Shown piece by piece: positions 1 to 8,823 of a stretch of DNA of 64,000 bases. Under the pieces are notes generated by a model, which saw only the letters and a program-made list of their open reading frames with translations, searched no databases and was not told the origin of the DNA. The stretch's first letter is position 1, and the number at the start of each line of letters is the position of its first letter. Made by a program: the position numbers and the translations under genes. Source of the stretch: Trinickia soli (GTDB taxonomy: Bacteria; Pseudomonadota; Gammaproteobacteria; Burkholderiales; Burkholderiaceae); the NCBI RefSeq assembly GCF_002879855.1, contig NZ_PNYB01000003.1:62001-126000 (forward strand), read 5' to 3'.

Positions 1-377
1 TCGGCGCGGGCTTCGGCAATCTGCTGCATAGCGTCTTCAGCAGCATGCAATTGCCGATGCTCATTGCGCTCGCGATGGTCGGTTATCTCGCGGCCGTCAC
101 GCAATCGCCGATCACGTCGTTCGTCATCGTGATGGAAATGATCAATGGGCATGCGCTCGTCATTTCGCTGATGGCGACGGCGTTGATCGCGAGCCGTGTG
201 TCGCGGCTGTTCGCGCCGCCGCTGTATGAGGCGCTCGCGCTGCGTTACATGACGCCGCCGGCCGCGCAGGCGAGCCCGCCGCCGCCCGATACGCCGAACA
301 CGCTGGAGCCGCTGTTCGAAGACGAGCGCAACGGGCAGCGCGAGGACGCCCCGCCTGCGGACGCCCCCCGCAACTGA
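1..377 (+). CDS. ClC-family chloride channel, C-terminal end (partial)
   Basis: This is the 3' end of a gene that begins left of the window; the reading frame is open from base 3 (Gly-Ala-Gly-Phe-Gly) to the stop. The visible part matches the last helices of voltage-gated ClC channels or H+/Cl- antiporters: a hydrophobic stretch with AAVTQSPITSFVIVMEM, the conserved helix-N/O region of the family, followed by a second membrane segment. The last ~45 residues are a Pro/Ala/Glu-rich cytoplasmic tail with no CBS domains. An inner-membrane anion transport role is inferred from family knowledge; the selectivity-filter region is outside the window. Confidence 0.85.
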   Translation, partial: GAGFGNLLHSVFSSMQLPMLIALAMVGYLAAVTQSPITSFVIVMEMINGHALVISLMATALIASRVSRLFAPPLYEALALRYMTPPAAQASPPPPDTPNTLEPLFEDERNGQREDAPPADAPRN

Positions 378-467
378 TCGGATCGCCCCGTTTCCCGCCC
401 TGCGCTCATTCGGAGGGAGCCGCGATCCCGCGCAACGGAACCTGGAACGCCGCCGGCAGAACCTGCG

Positions 468-785
468 TTATCGAGCCCAATGCCCGGGCACCCATACCCA
501 GTTCGGCCCGCGCCGCGCCCAGTGGCCGGGCCTCCAGTGGTAGCCGACGCGCCCGCGCTGCCAATGGCCGGGCACCCAGACATAGCCGCGATGCTGCCAG
601 CGCCAATGTCCGCGATCCCAGACATAGCCCCCGCGCGGCGCGGGCACGACCTCGTAACGGGCAACCGGCGGCGCGTGCGGCGCGACGACAACGACTTCGC
701 GTGCCGAAACCGGGGATGCGACGGCAAACGTGCCGACGGCAGCCAACACAAGGTGCGCGAGTAGAAAGCGAGCGGATGTTTTCAT
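468..785 (-). CDS. YXWXGXW-repeat secreted protein
   Basis: 105 aa. An N-terminal signal peptide of about 28 residues (Lys-rich start, Leu/Ala core, ending near VSA) precedes a basic, Trp-rich region. The second half carries repeated aromatic units of the form (Y/H)-x-W-x-x-G-H-W (WDRGHW, WVPGHW, WRPGHW, WVPGHW), typical of YXWXGXW-repeat envelope proteins that are common in Burkholderiaceae and have no settled function. It is probably periplasmic or outer-membrane associated. It stands alone, convergent with the ClC gene. The family call is firm; any role would be a guess. Confidence 0.75.
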   Translation of the reverse strand: MKTSARFLLAHLVLAAVGTFAVASPVSAREVVVVAPHAPPVARYEVVPAPRGGYVWDRGHWRWQHRGYVWVPGHWQRGRVGYHWRPGHWARRGPNWVWVPGHWAR

Positions 786-974
786 CGATGCCTCCGAATT
801 TTGGGCTCGGTCACGCCGTATCCCACCACGACGTTACTCCCATATTGCGCGAGGCGGCGAATGCGACGGCCAGAGCCGTATTACCGAAGGGTCGAAAGTG
901 CAAGCGATGATTGCCGAGCGCATCGCCGACGGCTTCGCGCTCGAACGACCGGCGGGAACGGCGTGAACCGGAAA

Positions 975-993
975 GCCCTCGCGATCGGAGGGC
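975..993 (-). terminator. Possible intrinsic terminator after minE
   Basis: A hairpin with 6-bp arms (975-980 and 988-993, GCCCTC/GAGGGC on the minus strand) and a 7-base loop lies 10 bases past the minE stop and is followed on the minus strand by TTTCC. The T-tract is short, so it is a weak or partial terminator for minCDE. Confidence 0.4.
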
Positions 994-1002
994 GGCACGG
1001 CT

Positions 1003-1257
1003 TCAGGCCTGCGGAATTTCGATCTTGACCTCGAGCACTTCGAGATCGTCCTGCCTCTCGAGGCTCACACGGATGTCATCGTCGGAAATCTTCACGTACT
1101 TCGAAATGACAGCGACAAGCTCGCGTTGCAACGCGGGCAGGTAATCGGCCGGCGGATGGCCGCCCGCTCGCTCGTGCGCGATGATGAGCTGCAGGCGTTC
1201 TTTGGCGACCGCGGCAGACTTCTTCTTCTCGCCGAGCAGGAACGACAGAATCGACAT
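1003..1257 (-). CDS. minE: Cell division topological specificity factor MinE
   Basis: 84 aa, the usual MinE length. MinE displaces MinC from MinD and stimulates MinD ATPase, driving the pole-to-pole oscillation that keeps FtsZ rings at midcell. The N-terminus ([15 protein letters not shown]) has the membrane-targeting and anti-MinCD segment with the [12 protein letters not shown] helix. The C-terminus holds the topological specificity domain ending [10 protein letters not shown]. It is last of minC-minD-minE and starts 12 bases after the minD stop, so the three are almost certainly co-transcribed. Confidence 0.97.
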   Translation of the reverse strand: MSILSFLLGEKKKSAAVAKERLQLIIAHERAGGHPPADYLPALQRELVAVISKYVKISDDDIRVSLERQDDLEVLEVKIEIPQA

Positions 1258-1269
1258 ATCGTTCGCTCC

Positions 1270-2085
1270 TTAGCGCGTGCCGAAGAGGCGCTGCAGCAGG
1301 CCCGGCTTCTGGTAATCGGTAAAGCGCAACTCTTTCTCCTCGCCGAGGAAACGCGCGACGATGTCCTTGTACGCTTCGGCCACGTCGGTGCCGTCCATGT
1401 GGACCGCGGGCAGGCCTTGATTCGACGCATGGAGGACGGCTTCCGATTCGGGCACGACGCCGATCAGTTCAATGCGCAAAATCTCCTGGATGTCCGACAG
1501 CGAGAGCATTTCCCCTTCGCTGACGCGCTTGGGGTTGTAACGCGTGATCAGCAAATGCTCCTTGATCGGATCCTTGCCCTCGATCGCGCGCTTCGTCTTC
1601 GACGAGAGAATGCCGAGGATGCGATCCGAATCGCGCACCGACGACACTTCCGGGTTCGTCACGACGAGCGCTTCGTCGGCGAAATGCATGGCGAGCAGCG
1701 CGCCCGACTCGATCCCCGCCGGCGAATCGCAGACGATGTAATCGAAGCCCATCCCGGTCAGATCGTTAATGACCTTCTCGACGCCTTCAAGCGTCAGCGC
1801 GTCCTTGTCGCGCGTTTGCGACGCCGGCAGCACGAACAGGTTCTCGCACTTCTTGTCCTTGATGAGCGCCTGATTGAGGTTCGCTTCGCCCTGGATCACA
1901 TTGATGAAATCGTAGACGACGCGGCGCTCGCAGCCCATGATGAGATCGAGGTTGCGCAGGCCGACGTCGAAGTCGATCACAGCCGTCTTGTGACCGCGCA
2001 GCGCGAGGCCCGACGCGAAGCTCGCGCTCGTGGTGGTTTTGCCCACACCGCCCTTGCCCGAAGTCACCACAACGATTTTTGCCAT
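1270..2085 (-). CDS. minD: Septum site-determining ATPase MinD
   Basis: 271 aa. MinD is a ParA/MinD-type P-loop ATPase that dimerises on the inner membrane with ATP and recruits MinC. It has the deviant Walker A motif GKGGVGKTT at residues 10-18 with the signature second Lys, the DFDVGLRN segment around residue 40 and a C-terminal amphipathic membrane anchor (GLLQRLFGTR). The full length matches homologues. It lies 84 bases after minC and just before minE. Confidence 0.98.
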   Translation of the reverse strand: MAKIVVVTSGKGGVGKTTTSASFASGLALRGHKTAVIDFDVGLRNLDLIMGCERRVVYDFINVIQGEANLNQALIKDKKCENLFVLPASQTRDKDALTLEGVEKVINDLTGMGFDYIVCDSPAGIESGALLAMHFADEALVVTNPEVSSVRDSDRILGILSSKTKRAIEGKDPIKEHLLITRYNPKRVSEGEMLSLSDIQEILRIELIGVVPESEAVLHASNQGLPAVHMDGTDVAEAYKDIVARFLGEEKELRFTDYQKPGLLQRLFGTR

Positions 2086-2169
2086 TTCCCCTTACCCTGT
2101 GTTCGTCAAATTCGTCAGTTGAGTTCGACGCGCGCGCAACACGCAACGCGTCGCCGCCCAGCCCGCGCT

Positions 2170-2955
2170 TTACGTGAGCCGCAACGGTTCGATCTTCAGC
2201 TTTTCGTCCTCGAGCCGGATTTGCACCGACTTGCCGATCACGTCGGCCGGCAACGGATTTTCCGTTGTGCGATAGATGCCGGCGATCGAGATCAGTTCCG
2301 GCTCCAGACACGTGCAGAAGATTCGCGCCTCGTGATTGCCATGCACGCCGGCGAGTGCGCGCCCGCGCAACGGCGCGTAAATATGGATATTGCCCTCGGC
2401 GATGATTTCGGCCCCATAGCTCACGAGACCGAGCACGACGAGGTCGCCCTTCGCGTACACCTGCTGCCCCGAACGCAACGGCTTGTCGATGACGAGCGTT
2501 GTCGACGGTGCCCCGGCGCGGGCCTGCGCTTCGCCGGCTGATGTTGCGACCGGCGCTGCATCAGCCGTAGAGGCCGACCCCGCAGCCGCCACATCGGCGC
2601 CTGGCTGCGACGCGTCGTTCTTCCCGCCCGAGGCGCGCCGATCGCGCGCTTCGACGAGCGGCAACGCACCGGCGCCGGCCCACTCGCGCTGTGCGTCCAG
2701 AGCGACGACGCCGATCGGCCGCATCCGCACGCCACCGAGCAGGCGAGCGATCTCGTCGATCGGAGCGCGCTCATTCTCGCCGAGGCGGCGCACGTCGATC
2801 GCGACCACTTCGCCGGAAAAGAACTCGGGGGTGGCTTCGAAGCGCCGCGTCAACTCGCTTTTGAGCGCGTCGAGATCCGTGGTTTTGACGACGAATTGAA
2901 GCGCGTCGACAGAGCCGCTGCGAAGTTCGAAGAAAGGCGTTTTGTTCAGCGACAT
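2170..2955 (-). CDS. minC: Septum site-determining protein MinC
   Basis: 261 aa. MinC is the FtsZ polymerisation inhibitor delivered to the membrane by MinD. The N-terminal domain (about 1-110) starts [14 protein letters not shown] long Ala/Ser-rich linker (about 115-160) connects to the beta-helical C-terminal domain, which shows the [30 protein letters not shown] and NHEARIFC segments that bind MinD. The linker is longer and more alanine-rich than in Escherichia coli, as is common in high-GC beta-proteobacteria. First gene of the min operon. Confidence 0.97.
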   Translation of the reverse strand: MSLNKTPFFELRSGSVDALQFVVKTTDLDALKSELTRRFEATPEFFSGEVVAIDVRRLGENERAPIDEIARLLGGVRMRPIGVVALDAQREWAGAGALPLVEARDRRASGGKNDASQPGADVAAAGSASTADAAPVATSAGEAQARAGAPSTTLVIDKPLRSGQQVYAKGDLVVLGLVSYGAEIIAEGNIHIYAPLRGRALAGVHGNHEARIFCTCLEPELISIAGIYRTTENPLPADVIGKSVQIRLEDEKLKIEPLRLT

Positions 2956-3082
2956 GGGGCGTTGCGGCGGAAAATTTTGCGTATTTTACAGGGGTCTACG
3001 CGCCCGACCAGATTTTTTGCGATGGCGCGGCAATGCCTGGCGCATACGCGGCGCCATGACGTCGATCGGGCATGGGGGCGGG

Positions 3083-3598
3083 TCAGACGTGCTTCACGTG
3101 GCGTACGAGCAGCGTTTGCCACTCCTGCGGCGCGCGGGCGATGGGTTGGTGCTCGCCCGTCGGGCCGAAGCCGAGCGCCTCGTAAAAGCGCATGGCGTTG
3201 CGGTTGGCGTCGGCCACCCAGGCGTAGATCTCATCGGCGCCACGCTCGGCAAGCCACGCGCTGGCCGTGTTCACGAGCAGTTCGCCGCCGCGCAAATGAC
3301 GCACGGCTGGCGCCACCCACAGGGCGCAGACGAGCGCCTTGCGTTCTGGCGTTTCATCGAAATAGGCTCCGACGAGCCCGGCAGGATGCCCTTCCGTATA
3401 AAGAATGAACGACGCGGCGGTTTCGGAAGCGGCGTGCCGCGCGGCGGCGGCGTCGAACGTCTCCGCTTGCTCCGACAACGCCTCTTCGAGCGTTTCGTCG
3501 AAGGCGTCGGGCGCATCGCGCAACGAGGAGGTACGCAACTCGCGCAAGGTGGCGCCCTGGTCGGCAGCAATACGGCGAACAGTCAGCGATGAACTCAT
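3083..3598 (-). CDS. GNAT family N-acetyltransferase
   Basis: 171 aa when started at Met-Ser-Ser-Ser-Leu-Thr-Val (3598); an upstream ATG at 3685 would add 29 residues that do not look like the family. The core GNAT elements are present: the beta4 strand ALWVAPAVRHLRGGELLV, where acetyl-CoA contacts the R-x-x-G-G segment, and the terminal NRNAMRFYEALGFGPTGE helix-strand typical of acyltransferases. The acceptor substrate cannot be told. It stands alone between minC and corA and is probably cytoplasmic. Confidence 0.85.
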   Translation of the reverse strand: MSSSLTVRRIAADQGATLRELRTSSLRDAPDAFDETLEEALSEQAETFDAAAARHAASETAASFILYTEGHPAGLVGAYFDETPERKALVCALWVAPAVRHLRGGELLVNTASAWLAERGADEIYAWVADANRNAMRFYEALGFGPTGEHQPIARAPQEWQTLLVRHVKHV

Positions 3599-3863
3599 GA
3601 GGCTCCGATTTGGCGCGATTGAATGGCTGGGGGCCGTCGAAGCTGGCCCCGATCGTAGCTTCGTCCGATTGGACGGGCGAGTCAAACCGATATTTAAACG
3701 GGACGGGAATAGCTCGTCTACCGATGGTTATTGTGCAGAGCACAAAACCCGTGCCCGAGACCTTACACGGTCTATCGGTTCATGGCGTAGATTTCGGTCC
3801 TTGCAATTTCCATAGACTTTCCGGGCTCGCCAGCGCAGCGGAGCCGTACGGCCGCTCCCTTGT

Positions 3864-4835
3864 TCACAGCCAACCGGACTTCTTCAGCTTTCGATAAAGC
3901 CAGGCGCAGGCGACGACGGTCAGCCCCAGCGTAGCCGGATAACCCCAGGCCAACCTGAGCTCCGGCATGTGTTGAAAATTCATGCCGTAGAGGCTGAACA
4001 CGATCGTAGGCACGGCCAATACGGCACCCCATCCGGCCAGTTGCTTGACGATGTCGTTTTGCCGCACGGAGACGAGTGCGAGATTCACATGCATCGCGTT
4101 CGTCAGCATTTCGCGCAGGTCATCGGTCGAGGCAATCACGCGGTGCGCGTGATCCTGGATATCGCGCAAGTAAGCGCGCAACTCCTTCGGGATGATTTCC
4201 TCGTGAAAACGCACGAGCTGATTGCAGATTTCATCCATCGGCACGGCGGCGTTTCTGAGTTCGATGAGACTACGCCGTAAATCGTAACTTTCCTGGATCA
4301 CGGCCAGATCGAAATCGGATTTGAACATGCTCGCCTCGATGCGATCGAATTGCGCCTCGTAGCTGCTCATGATGGGTTGGTAATTATCGACGACGAAATC
4401 GAGTACCGAATAGAGCGCGAAGCCGGGGCCTTTCGCCAGCAGATGCGGATTCTGCTCGACGCGGGTACGCACGGCCGAATAGCTCGACGACGCGCCATGA
4501 CGGACCGTGACGAGGAAATTCTGTCCCACGAACACGTGCGTTTCGCCATATTGCACTTCGCCTTCGATGAGCTGCGCTGTCTTCACGACGACAAACAGCG
4601 AGGTGCCGTAGGCCTCGATTTTCGGGCGCTGATGCGCTTTGAGCGCATCTTCGATCGCGAGATCGTGCAAATGAAACTCGTGCTGCACTTTCCTCAGCAA
4701 AGCCTCGTCGGGATGATGCAGGCCGACCCATATGAACGTATCGGGCTCGGTCACGACTTCGCTGATGTCATCGATCTCGATGTCGCGCACGCGCTTGCCC
4801 GCGCGGTACACGACGCTGTTGACGACCATACTCAT
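3864..4835 (-). CDS. corA: Magnesium/cobalt transporter CorA
   Basis: 323 aa. CorA forms a homopentameric inner-membrane Mg2+ (Co2+, Ni2+) channel. The large N-terminal cytoplasmic alpha/beta domain and long stalk helix precede two C-terminal transmembrane helices. The signature YGMN tripeptide loop lies between them (YGMNFQHMPELRLAWGYP), and the protein ends in the basic tail YRKLKKSGW. The start at 4835 is supported by a GGGAGGAG ribosome-binding site about 8 bases upstream; the frame stays open much further upstream but without family similarity. Confidence 0.95.
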   Translation of the reverse strand: MSMVVNSVVYRAGKRVRDIEIDDISEVVTEPDTFIWVGLHHPDEALLRKVQHEFHLHDLAIEDALKAHQRPKIEAYGTSLFVVVKTAQLIEGEVQYGETHVFVGQNFLVTVRHGASSSYSAVRTRVEQNPHLLAKGPGFALYSVLDFVVDNYQPIMSSYEAQFDRIEASMFKSDFDLAVIQESYDLRRSLIELRNAAVPMDEICNQLVRFHEEIIPKELRAYLRDIQDHAHRVIASTDDLREMLTNAMHVNLALVSVRQNDIVKQLAGWGAVLAVPTIVFSLYGMNFQHMPELRLAWGYPATLGLTVVACAWLYRKLKKSGWL

Positions 4836-5150
4836 GTGCGTTGCTCCTCCCTGTTGGCTATGTCCAGCGAGCTTCGGGCGCAGCGATGGACCTGCTGTTT
4901 GATTTCGACCGATCGACGGCTTTCGAAGCCCGTCGAAAAATTCCGCCCGTTTCGCTGCAAGCGCTCTTATAACGCGGTTTGCACTTTCGTCATAGGCCGC
5001 ACAGGCACCGGGCCGGTGGCCCATGACGTCGAGCATGACGTTTTCGCTATTCAGTCGATGCGCCGCGTTGCTTACGCTCGTATTGCCGATTGCGGCAGCC
5101 TTGCGCCCTTCGATATCCGAAGGGCAGGCGAATTTTTCCAGGAGAGCATC
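4836..5150. other. Intergenic region between corA and a small gene
   Basis: About 315 bases between two divergent genes. I see no convincing coding frame, RNA gene or strong dyad. It should hold the corA promoter on the minus strand and that of the small gene at 5151 on the plus strand. CorA Mg2+ leaders exist in enterobacteria, but I see no clear equivalent here. Confidence 0.4.
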
Positions 5151-5390
5151 ATGCCCTACACCCTGAAGGAATCGGATGGAACGCACACGCAGATCGACGT
5201 GTCGAACGGCAACCGGCAGGACAATGCGGACGGCACGTTTTGGGTCACCGGCTGGGGTGCGGCCAGACAGCACGTGCAGGTCGGCAGCGCGTACACGCTC
5301 GTCTTTCCCGACGGCCATTCCAACAGCGTCACCGTGAAGGAGATCGGCGGGGCCGGCATGGGCGGCATCCGCTTCAAATTCACGGGTTGA
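5151..5390 (+). CDS. Small conserved-looking hypothetical protein
   Basis: 79 aa starting at the ATG preceded by a CCAGGAG ribosome-binding site about 7 bases upstream. The protein begins PYTLKESDGTHTQI and is rich in Gly, Thr, Asn and beta-branched residues, suggesting a small all-beta fold; there is no signal peptide or membrane segment. The frame is open much further upstream, but that part is antisense to corA. I do not recognise the family. Confidence 0.6.
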   Translation: MPYTLKESDGTHTQIDVSNGNRQDNADGTFWVTGWGAARQHVQVGSAYTLVFPDGHSNSVTVKEIGGAGMGGIRFKFTG

Positions 5391-5468
5391 CCCGGCGAAC
5401 GAACGCCCACAGGTTGCCCGGCAGCCGCACGCACGCTACCCGTTCTCGCGTCACGACAGGCTTTGCAT

Positions 5469-6161
5469 TCAAAGCGGATTGGCGGCCCCCGCCTGCGACA
5501 GCAACGACACCGCCGCCGCATCGGGCATCCCGTTCGCATCGATCGCCCCCGCTGTCGCCAATGCAGTGAGGTCGCGGTCGACGCCTGCCTGGCCGACGAC
5601 GAACGGCGTCGTCAGAAACGACGGTGCCGTCAACGTGACGGCGTAGCGCTGCTGCAGGTTCGTGACAACGGCCGTCTGAGCGGCCGCCACATCGGGTTCG
5701 CTCTCCAGCGCCTGTTGAAAGCGCCCGTTGTTCGGAAACTCCGCGATCAGATGAGCCGTGTCCGTACCCAGTTGCGAAGCGAGGTAGACGAGCATCAACT
5801 CGGTTTCCGGCGTCGTATTGAACGTGCCGCCGGCAAACGCGAGCGAATGCAGCGTCGTGCCGCCCGACGATGCGGTGATGACGCAAGGAAGCACGGCGTC
5901 GAAGAAAACACTGTAATTGCCGCTGACGTCGGAGACGGTGGAAGCCGAGCCCACCACGCAATCGACATGAACGATTGCGCCTGACAGCGCACGCCCGGTC
6001 GCGGCAGTGCCCGAGAGCGCGATCGTTTGGCCGCCGTTCTCGTCGAAGCATCCGTCGAAACCGACGCAAACGCTTCCGCTACAGGAAGACAACGCCACAC
6101 CCGAAGCCACGCATAGAGCGGCCAATACCGGGCGTGAGAGACGTGCGCGATGAGCGTTCAT
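5469..6161 (-). CDS. Putative lipoprotein with carboxypeptidase-regulatory-like domain
   Basis: 230 aa. The N-terminus is a lipoprotein signal peptide with lipobox LSSC (lipidated Cys27), so the mature protein should be membrane anchored. Residues about 47-105 (ALSGTAATGRALSGAIVHVD, then VSDVSGNYSVFF) resemble the beta-sandwich of carboxypeptidase regulatory-like or CarboxypepD_reg domains. The C-terminal half is helical and unassigned. Cys33, Cys38, Cys68 and Cys92 could form disulfides. Several Burkholderia lipoproteins look like this; function unknown. Confidence 0.7.
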   Translation of the reverse strand: MNAHRARLSRPVLAALCVASGVALSSCSGSVCVGFDGCFDENGGQTIALSGTAATGRALSGAIVHVDCVVGSASTVSDVSGNYSVFFDAVLPCVITASSGGTTLHSLAFAGGTFNTTPETELMLVYLASQLGTDTAHLIAEFPNNGRFQQALESEPDVAAAQTAVVTNLQQRYAVTLTAPSFLTTPFVVGQAGVDRDLTALATAGAIDANGMPDAAAVSLLSQAGAANPL

Positions 6162-6451
6162 GGCAGCAGAGGTCGATCAGAAAAGGAAGGCTCGCGATGT
6201 TCGGCCAGTATACCGGCGACACGTCTTATTCTAGGTGCTGATCATCGAAACGGTTCGGCTTTCTGCATTGATCCGTATTGATCTGCGTTGATCAACCCAG
6301 ACCGATACGAATGACGATAGGCACGCCCTCGCACGATTGTTTCCGCGCCGGAAAACCGCTTGTGCCGCGCGCGTGCTTTGCGAGCACAATCAACGCTCGT
6401 AGACTGCACTGCTCTACCGTGCTTCGTTTCCCAGCCACTCAGGAGCCCCCC

Positions 6452-6889
6452 ATGACCACCCCTTCGACGACCCAGGGCATTGACCACGTTGGGCTGACGG
6501 TTCGCGATCTGAGCCGCACCCGCGACTTCTTCATTCGCTGTCTTGGATGGAAACAGGTGGGCGAGCGACCCGCGTATCCGGCCGTTTTCGTCTCCGACGG
6601 CCACGTCACGTTGACACTCTGGGAAGTGAAGAACCAAGACAATCCTGTGGGTTTCGACCGACGCACGAACATCGGGCTTCATCACCTCGCCTTTCGCGTC
6701 GCTACTGAGCAGGCGCTCACCGAGATCGTCGAGCGCATCGCGGCGTGGCCCGATACGACGATCGAATTTGCGCCCGAGCCCCTCGGCCAGGGGCCAAAAC
6801 GACATGCGATGGTGTACGAGCCTGGCGGAATCCGCCTCGAGTTCGCTTACGATCCAACGGCGCAAAGCGGCGCGCGTCGCGGCGATTGA
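6452..6889 (+). CDS. VOC-family (glyoxalase/dioxygenase fold) protein
   Basis: 145 aa, starting at the ATG after CAGGAGCCCCC. It opens with the classic VOC strand IDHVGLTVRDLSRTRDFF and repeats the beta-alpha-beta-beta-beta module around GLHHLAFRV. Candidate metal ligands are His12, His77 or His78, and Glu130 (GGIRLEF). The family includes glyoxalase I, fosfomycin-resistance thiol transferases and extradiol dioxygenases; the substrate cannot be told. It ends next to a MOSC-gene relic on the opposite strand. Confidence 0.85.
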   Translation: MTTPSTTQGIDHVGLTVRDLSRTRDFFIRCLGWKQVGERPAYPAVFVSDGHVTLTLWEVKNQDNPVGFDRRTNIGLHHLAFRVATEQALTEIVERIAAWPDTTIEFAPEPLGQGPKRHAMVYEPGGIRLEFAYDPTAQSGARRGD

Positions 6890-6949
6890 GCGTGTTCGCG
6901 CCGCAGCCATTGCGTGCGCCGTACAACCGACGACACTGTTCGCGACGCA

Positions 6950-7185
6950 GAACAATGTAGGCGCCTCGACACGCAGTTGAACGTCGCCGACGGTCAGGCA
7001 ATCGCCAACCCATACATCGTTTTCGAGCAATCCGCTGGCGGTCAGGTTTTCGCCCAAAGCGCCGAACGGCAGCGGCGTTGCCGCATCGGGAATTGCCGCT
7101 GCAGCGCGCTTGCTCGTCCACCAGGCGTAATGCTCGAACGGATAGCGATACACCGCTTTGTCCAACCCGCCACACACGCTCAACG
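6950..7185 (-). pseudogene. MOSC-domain (YiiM-like) gene fragment
   Basis: About 75 codons on the minus strand match the centre of YiiM-type MOSC proteins: GGLDKAVYRYPFEHYAWW, then PLPFGALGENLTASGLLEND, then VWVGDCLTVGDVQLRVEAP. Intact homologues have ~60 residues before this, ending in a T-V-H-G-G motif, and continue after it with a P-R-x-P-C-x-K-L segment carrying the cysteine. Both are absent: the frame runs on into unrelated sequence past about 6950 and overlaps the VOC gene. The piece is therefore a remnant. MOSC proteins act in molybdenum-cofactor sulfur transfer and hydroxylamino-purine detoxification. Confidence 0.75.
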
Positions 7186-7201
7186 TAAATTGTCGCGCTG
7201 C

Positions 7202-8713
7202 TTACTTGGCAGTCGGCATCGCGAACTCCGCGCCCTTTTCAATGCTCTCCGGCCAACGCTGCATGATCGACTTTTGCTTCGTATAGAAGCGCACGCCTTC
7301 TTCGCCATAGACATGCATATCGCCGAACAAGCTGCGCTTCCAGCCGCCGAATCCATGCCATGCCATCGGCACAGGAATCGGCACGTTGATGCCGACCATG
7401 CCCACTTCGATGCGCCGACCAAATTCGCGTGCAATGCTGCCGTCGCGCGTATAGCAGGCGACGCCGTTGCCGAATTCGTGTCGGTTGATCAGATCGACGG
7501 CTTCGCCGAAGTCCTTGACGCGCACGCATGCGAGCACAGGGCCAAAGATTTCTTCTTTGTAGATGCGCATGTCGGGGGTGACGTGGTCGAACAACGTGCC
7601 GCCCGTGAAGAAGCCGCCTTCTCTTCCCGGCACCTTCAGGCCGCGCCCGTCCACGACCAGCGTTGCGCCTTCCTCGATGCCCGTTGCGATATACCCTTCG
7701 ATCCGCTCGAGCGCTTGCCGCGTCACGATGGGCCCCATCTCGGCATCCGGCTCCATGCCATCCTTGACGACAAGCTTGCGCGCACGCTCGGCCAGACGCG
7801 GCAGGATTTTATCGGCCACGTCGCCCACCAGCACCGCGACCGAAATGGCCATGCAACGCTCACCGGCCGAGCCGTAGCCCGCGCCGATCAAAGCGTCGAC
7901 GGCCTGATCCAGATCGGCGTCCGGCATCACGACCATATGATTCTTCGCGCCGCCCAGGGCCTGGACGCGCTTGCCGAGCCGCGCCCCCGTCTCGTAGATA
8001 TAGCTTGCGATGGGCGTGGAACCGACGAAGCTGATCGCCTTGACGTCCGGATGCTCCAGCAGCGCGTCGACCACCACCTTATCGCCTTGAACGACGTTGA
8101 AGACGCCGTCGGGCAAGCCCGCTTCCTTGAGCAGCCGCGCCATGAAAAGCGATGCCGAAGGATCACGTTCGCTGGGCTTGAGGATGAATGTATTGCCGGC
8201 GGCCAACGCTACCGGGAACATCCAGCACGGCACCATGCATGGAAAGTTGAACGGCGTGATGCCGGCGACCACGCCGAGCGGCTGACGAATGGTCCAGTTA
8301 TCCATCCCCGTCGACACTTGCTCCGTAAAGTCGCCCTTGAGCAGTTGCGGAATACCGCATGCGAACTCGATGACGTCAATGCCGCGCGCCACTTCGCCCT
8401 GCGCGTCTGAAAACACTTTGCCGTGTTCCGACGTGATGATGGCCGCCAACTCGTCCCGATGCTGATTCATCAGTTCGAGGAATTTCAGCATCACGCGCGC
8501 ACGCCGAATGGGCGGCGTATTACTCCACTTCGGAAAGGCCGCCTTGGCGCTCGATACCGCCGCGTCGACGTCGGCTTGCTCGCCGAGCAACAGCCTGCGC
8601 GGACTGTCGCCGGTCGCGGGATTGAAGATGCGCTGCGTACGCTCGCTTTGCCCGCGCATGCGTTCACCGTTGATATAGTGCGTGACGTCGGCGGTATCCT
8701 TGTAGGGTTGCAT
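7202..8713 (-). CDS. mmsA: CoA-acylating methylmalonate-semialdehyde dehydrogenase
   Basis: 503 aa. It catalyses NAD+-dependent oxidation and CoA acylation of methylmalonate or malonate semialdehyde in valine, inositol and beta-alanine catabolism. The ALDH fold is complete: NAD-binding [14 protein letters not shown] and VGSTPIA, catalytic Cys287 in [10 protein letters not shown], the family-specific segment that replaces the usual ALDH hexapeptide, and a C-terminal [12 protein letters not shown]. The start at 8713 follows GAGGAG; the longer frame is unsupported. It diverges from a LysR gene, its likely regulator. No mmsB lies beside it. Confidence 0.93.
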   Translation of the reverse strand: MQPYKDTADVTHYINGERMRGQSERTQRIFNPATGDSPRRLLLGEQADVDAAVSSAKAAFPKWSNTPPIRRARVMLKFLELMNQHRDELAAIITSEHGKVFSDAQGEVARGIDVIEFACGIPQLLKGDFTEQVSTGMDNWTIRQPLGVVAGITPFNFPCMVPCWMFPVALAAGNTFILKPSERDPSASLFMARLLKEAGLPDGVFNVVQGDKVVVDALLEHPDVKAISFVGSTPIASYIYETGARLGKRVQALGGAKNHMVVMPDADLDQAVDALIGAGYGSAGERCMAISVAVLVGDVADKILPRLAERARKLVVKDGMEPDAEMGPIVTRQALERIEGYIATGIEEGATLVVDGRGLKVPGREGGFFTGGTLFDHVTPDMRIYKEEIFGPVLACVRVKDFGEAVDLINRHEFGNGVACYTRDGSIAREFGRRIEVGMVGINVPIPVPMAWHGFGGWKRSLFGDMHVYGEEGVRFYTKQKSIMQRWPESIEKGAEFAMPTAK

Positions 8714-8740
8714 CTTTGCTCCTCGAATGAATATTTGACG

Positions 8741-8761
8741 GTGTCCACAGTGTACGGACAC
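8741..8761. promoter_or_regulatory. Candidate LysR operator between mmsA and the LysR gene
   Basis: Inverted repeat GTGTCC-N9-GGACAC (arms 8741-8746 and 8756-8761) in the 110-base gap between divergent mmsA and the LysR gene at 8824. The placement suits autoregulation and control of mmsA. The assignment is inferred from position and symmetry. Confidence 0.5.
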
Positions 8762-8823
8762 GTGTGCAACGCGCAAAGGCGCCACCGCTGAACGCATTGT
8801 TTCGCATGACGAACAATAGGCTT

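Noticed and set aside
1126-2541. Plus-strand frame of ~470 codons opposite minD and minC.
   Set aside because: Composition typical of high-GC antisense frames, and minCDE on the other strand is unambiguous.
4836-5318. Upstream 160-codon extension of CorA.
   Set aside because: The start at 4835 has an excellent ribosome-binding site and matches the family; the extension overlaps the small gene at 5151 and has no similarity.
6242-6949. Left two-thirds of the 313-codon minus-strand frame that contains the MOSC segment.
   Set aside because: MOSC similarity ends near 6950; the rest is antisense to the VOC gene and has no motifs, so only the right part is kept, as a pseudogene.
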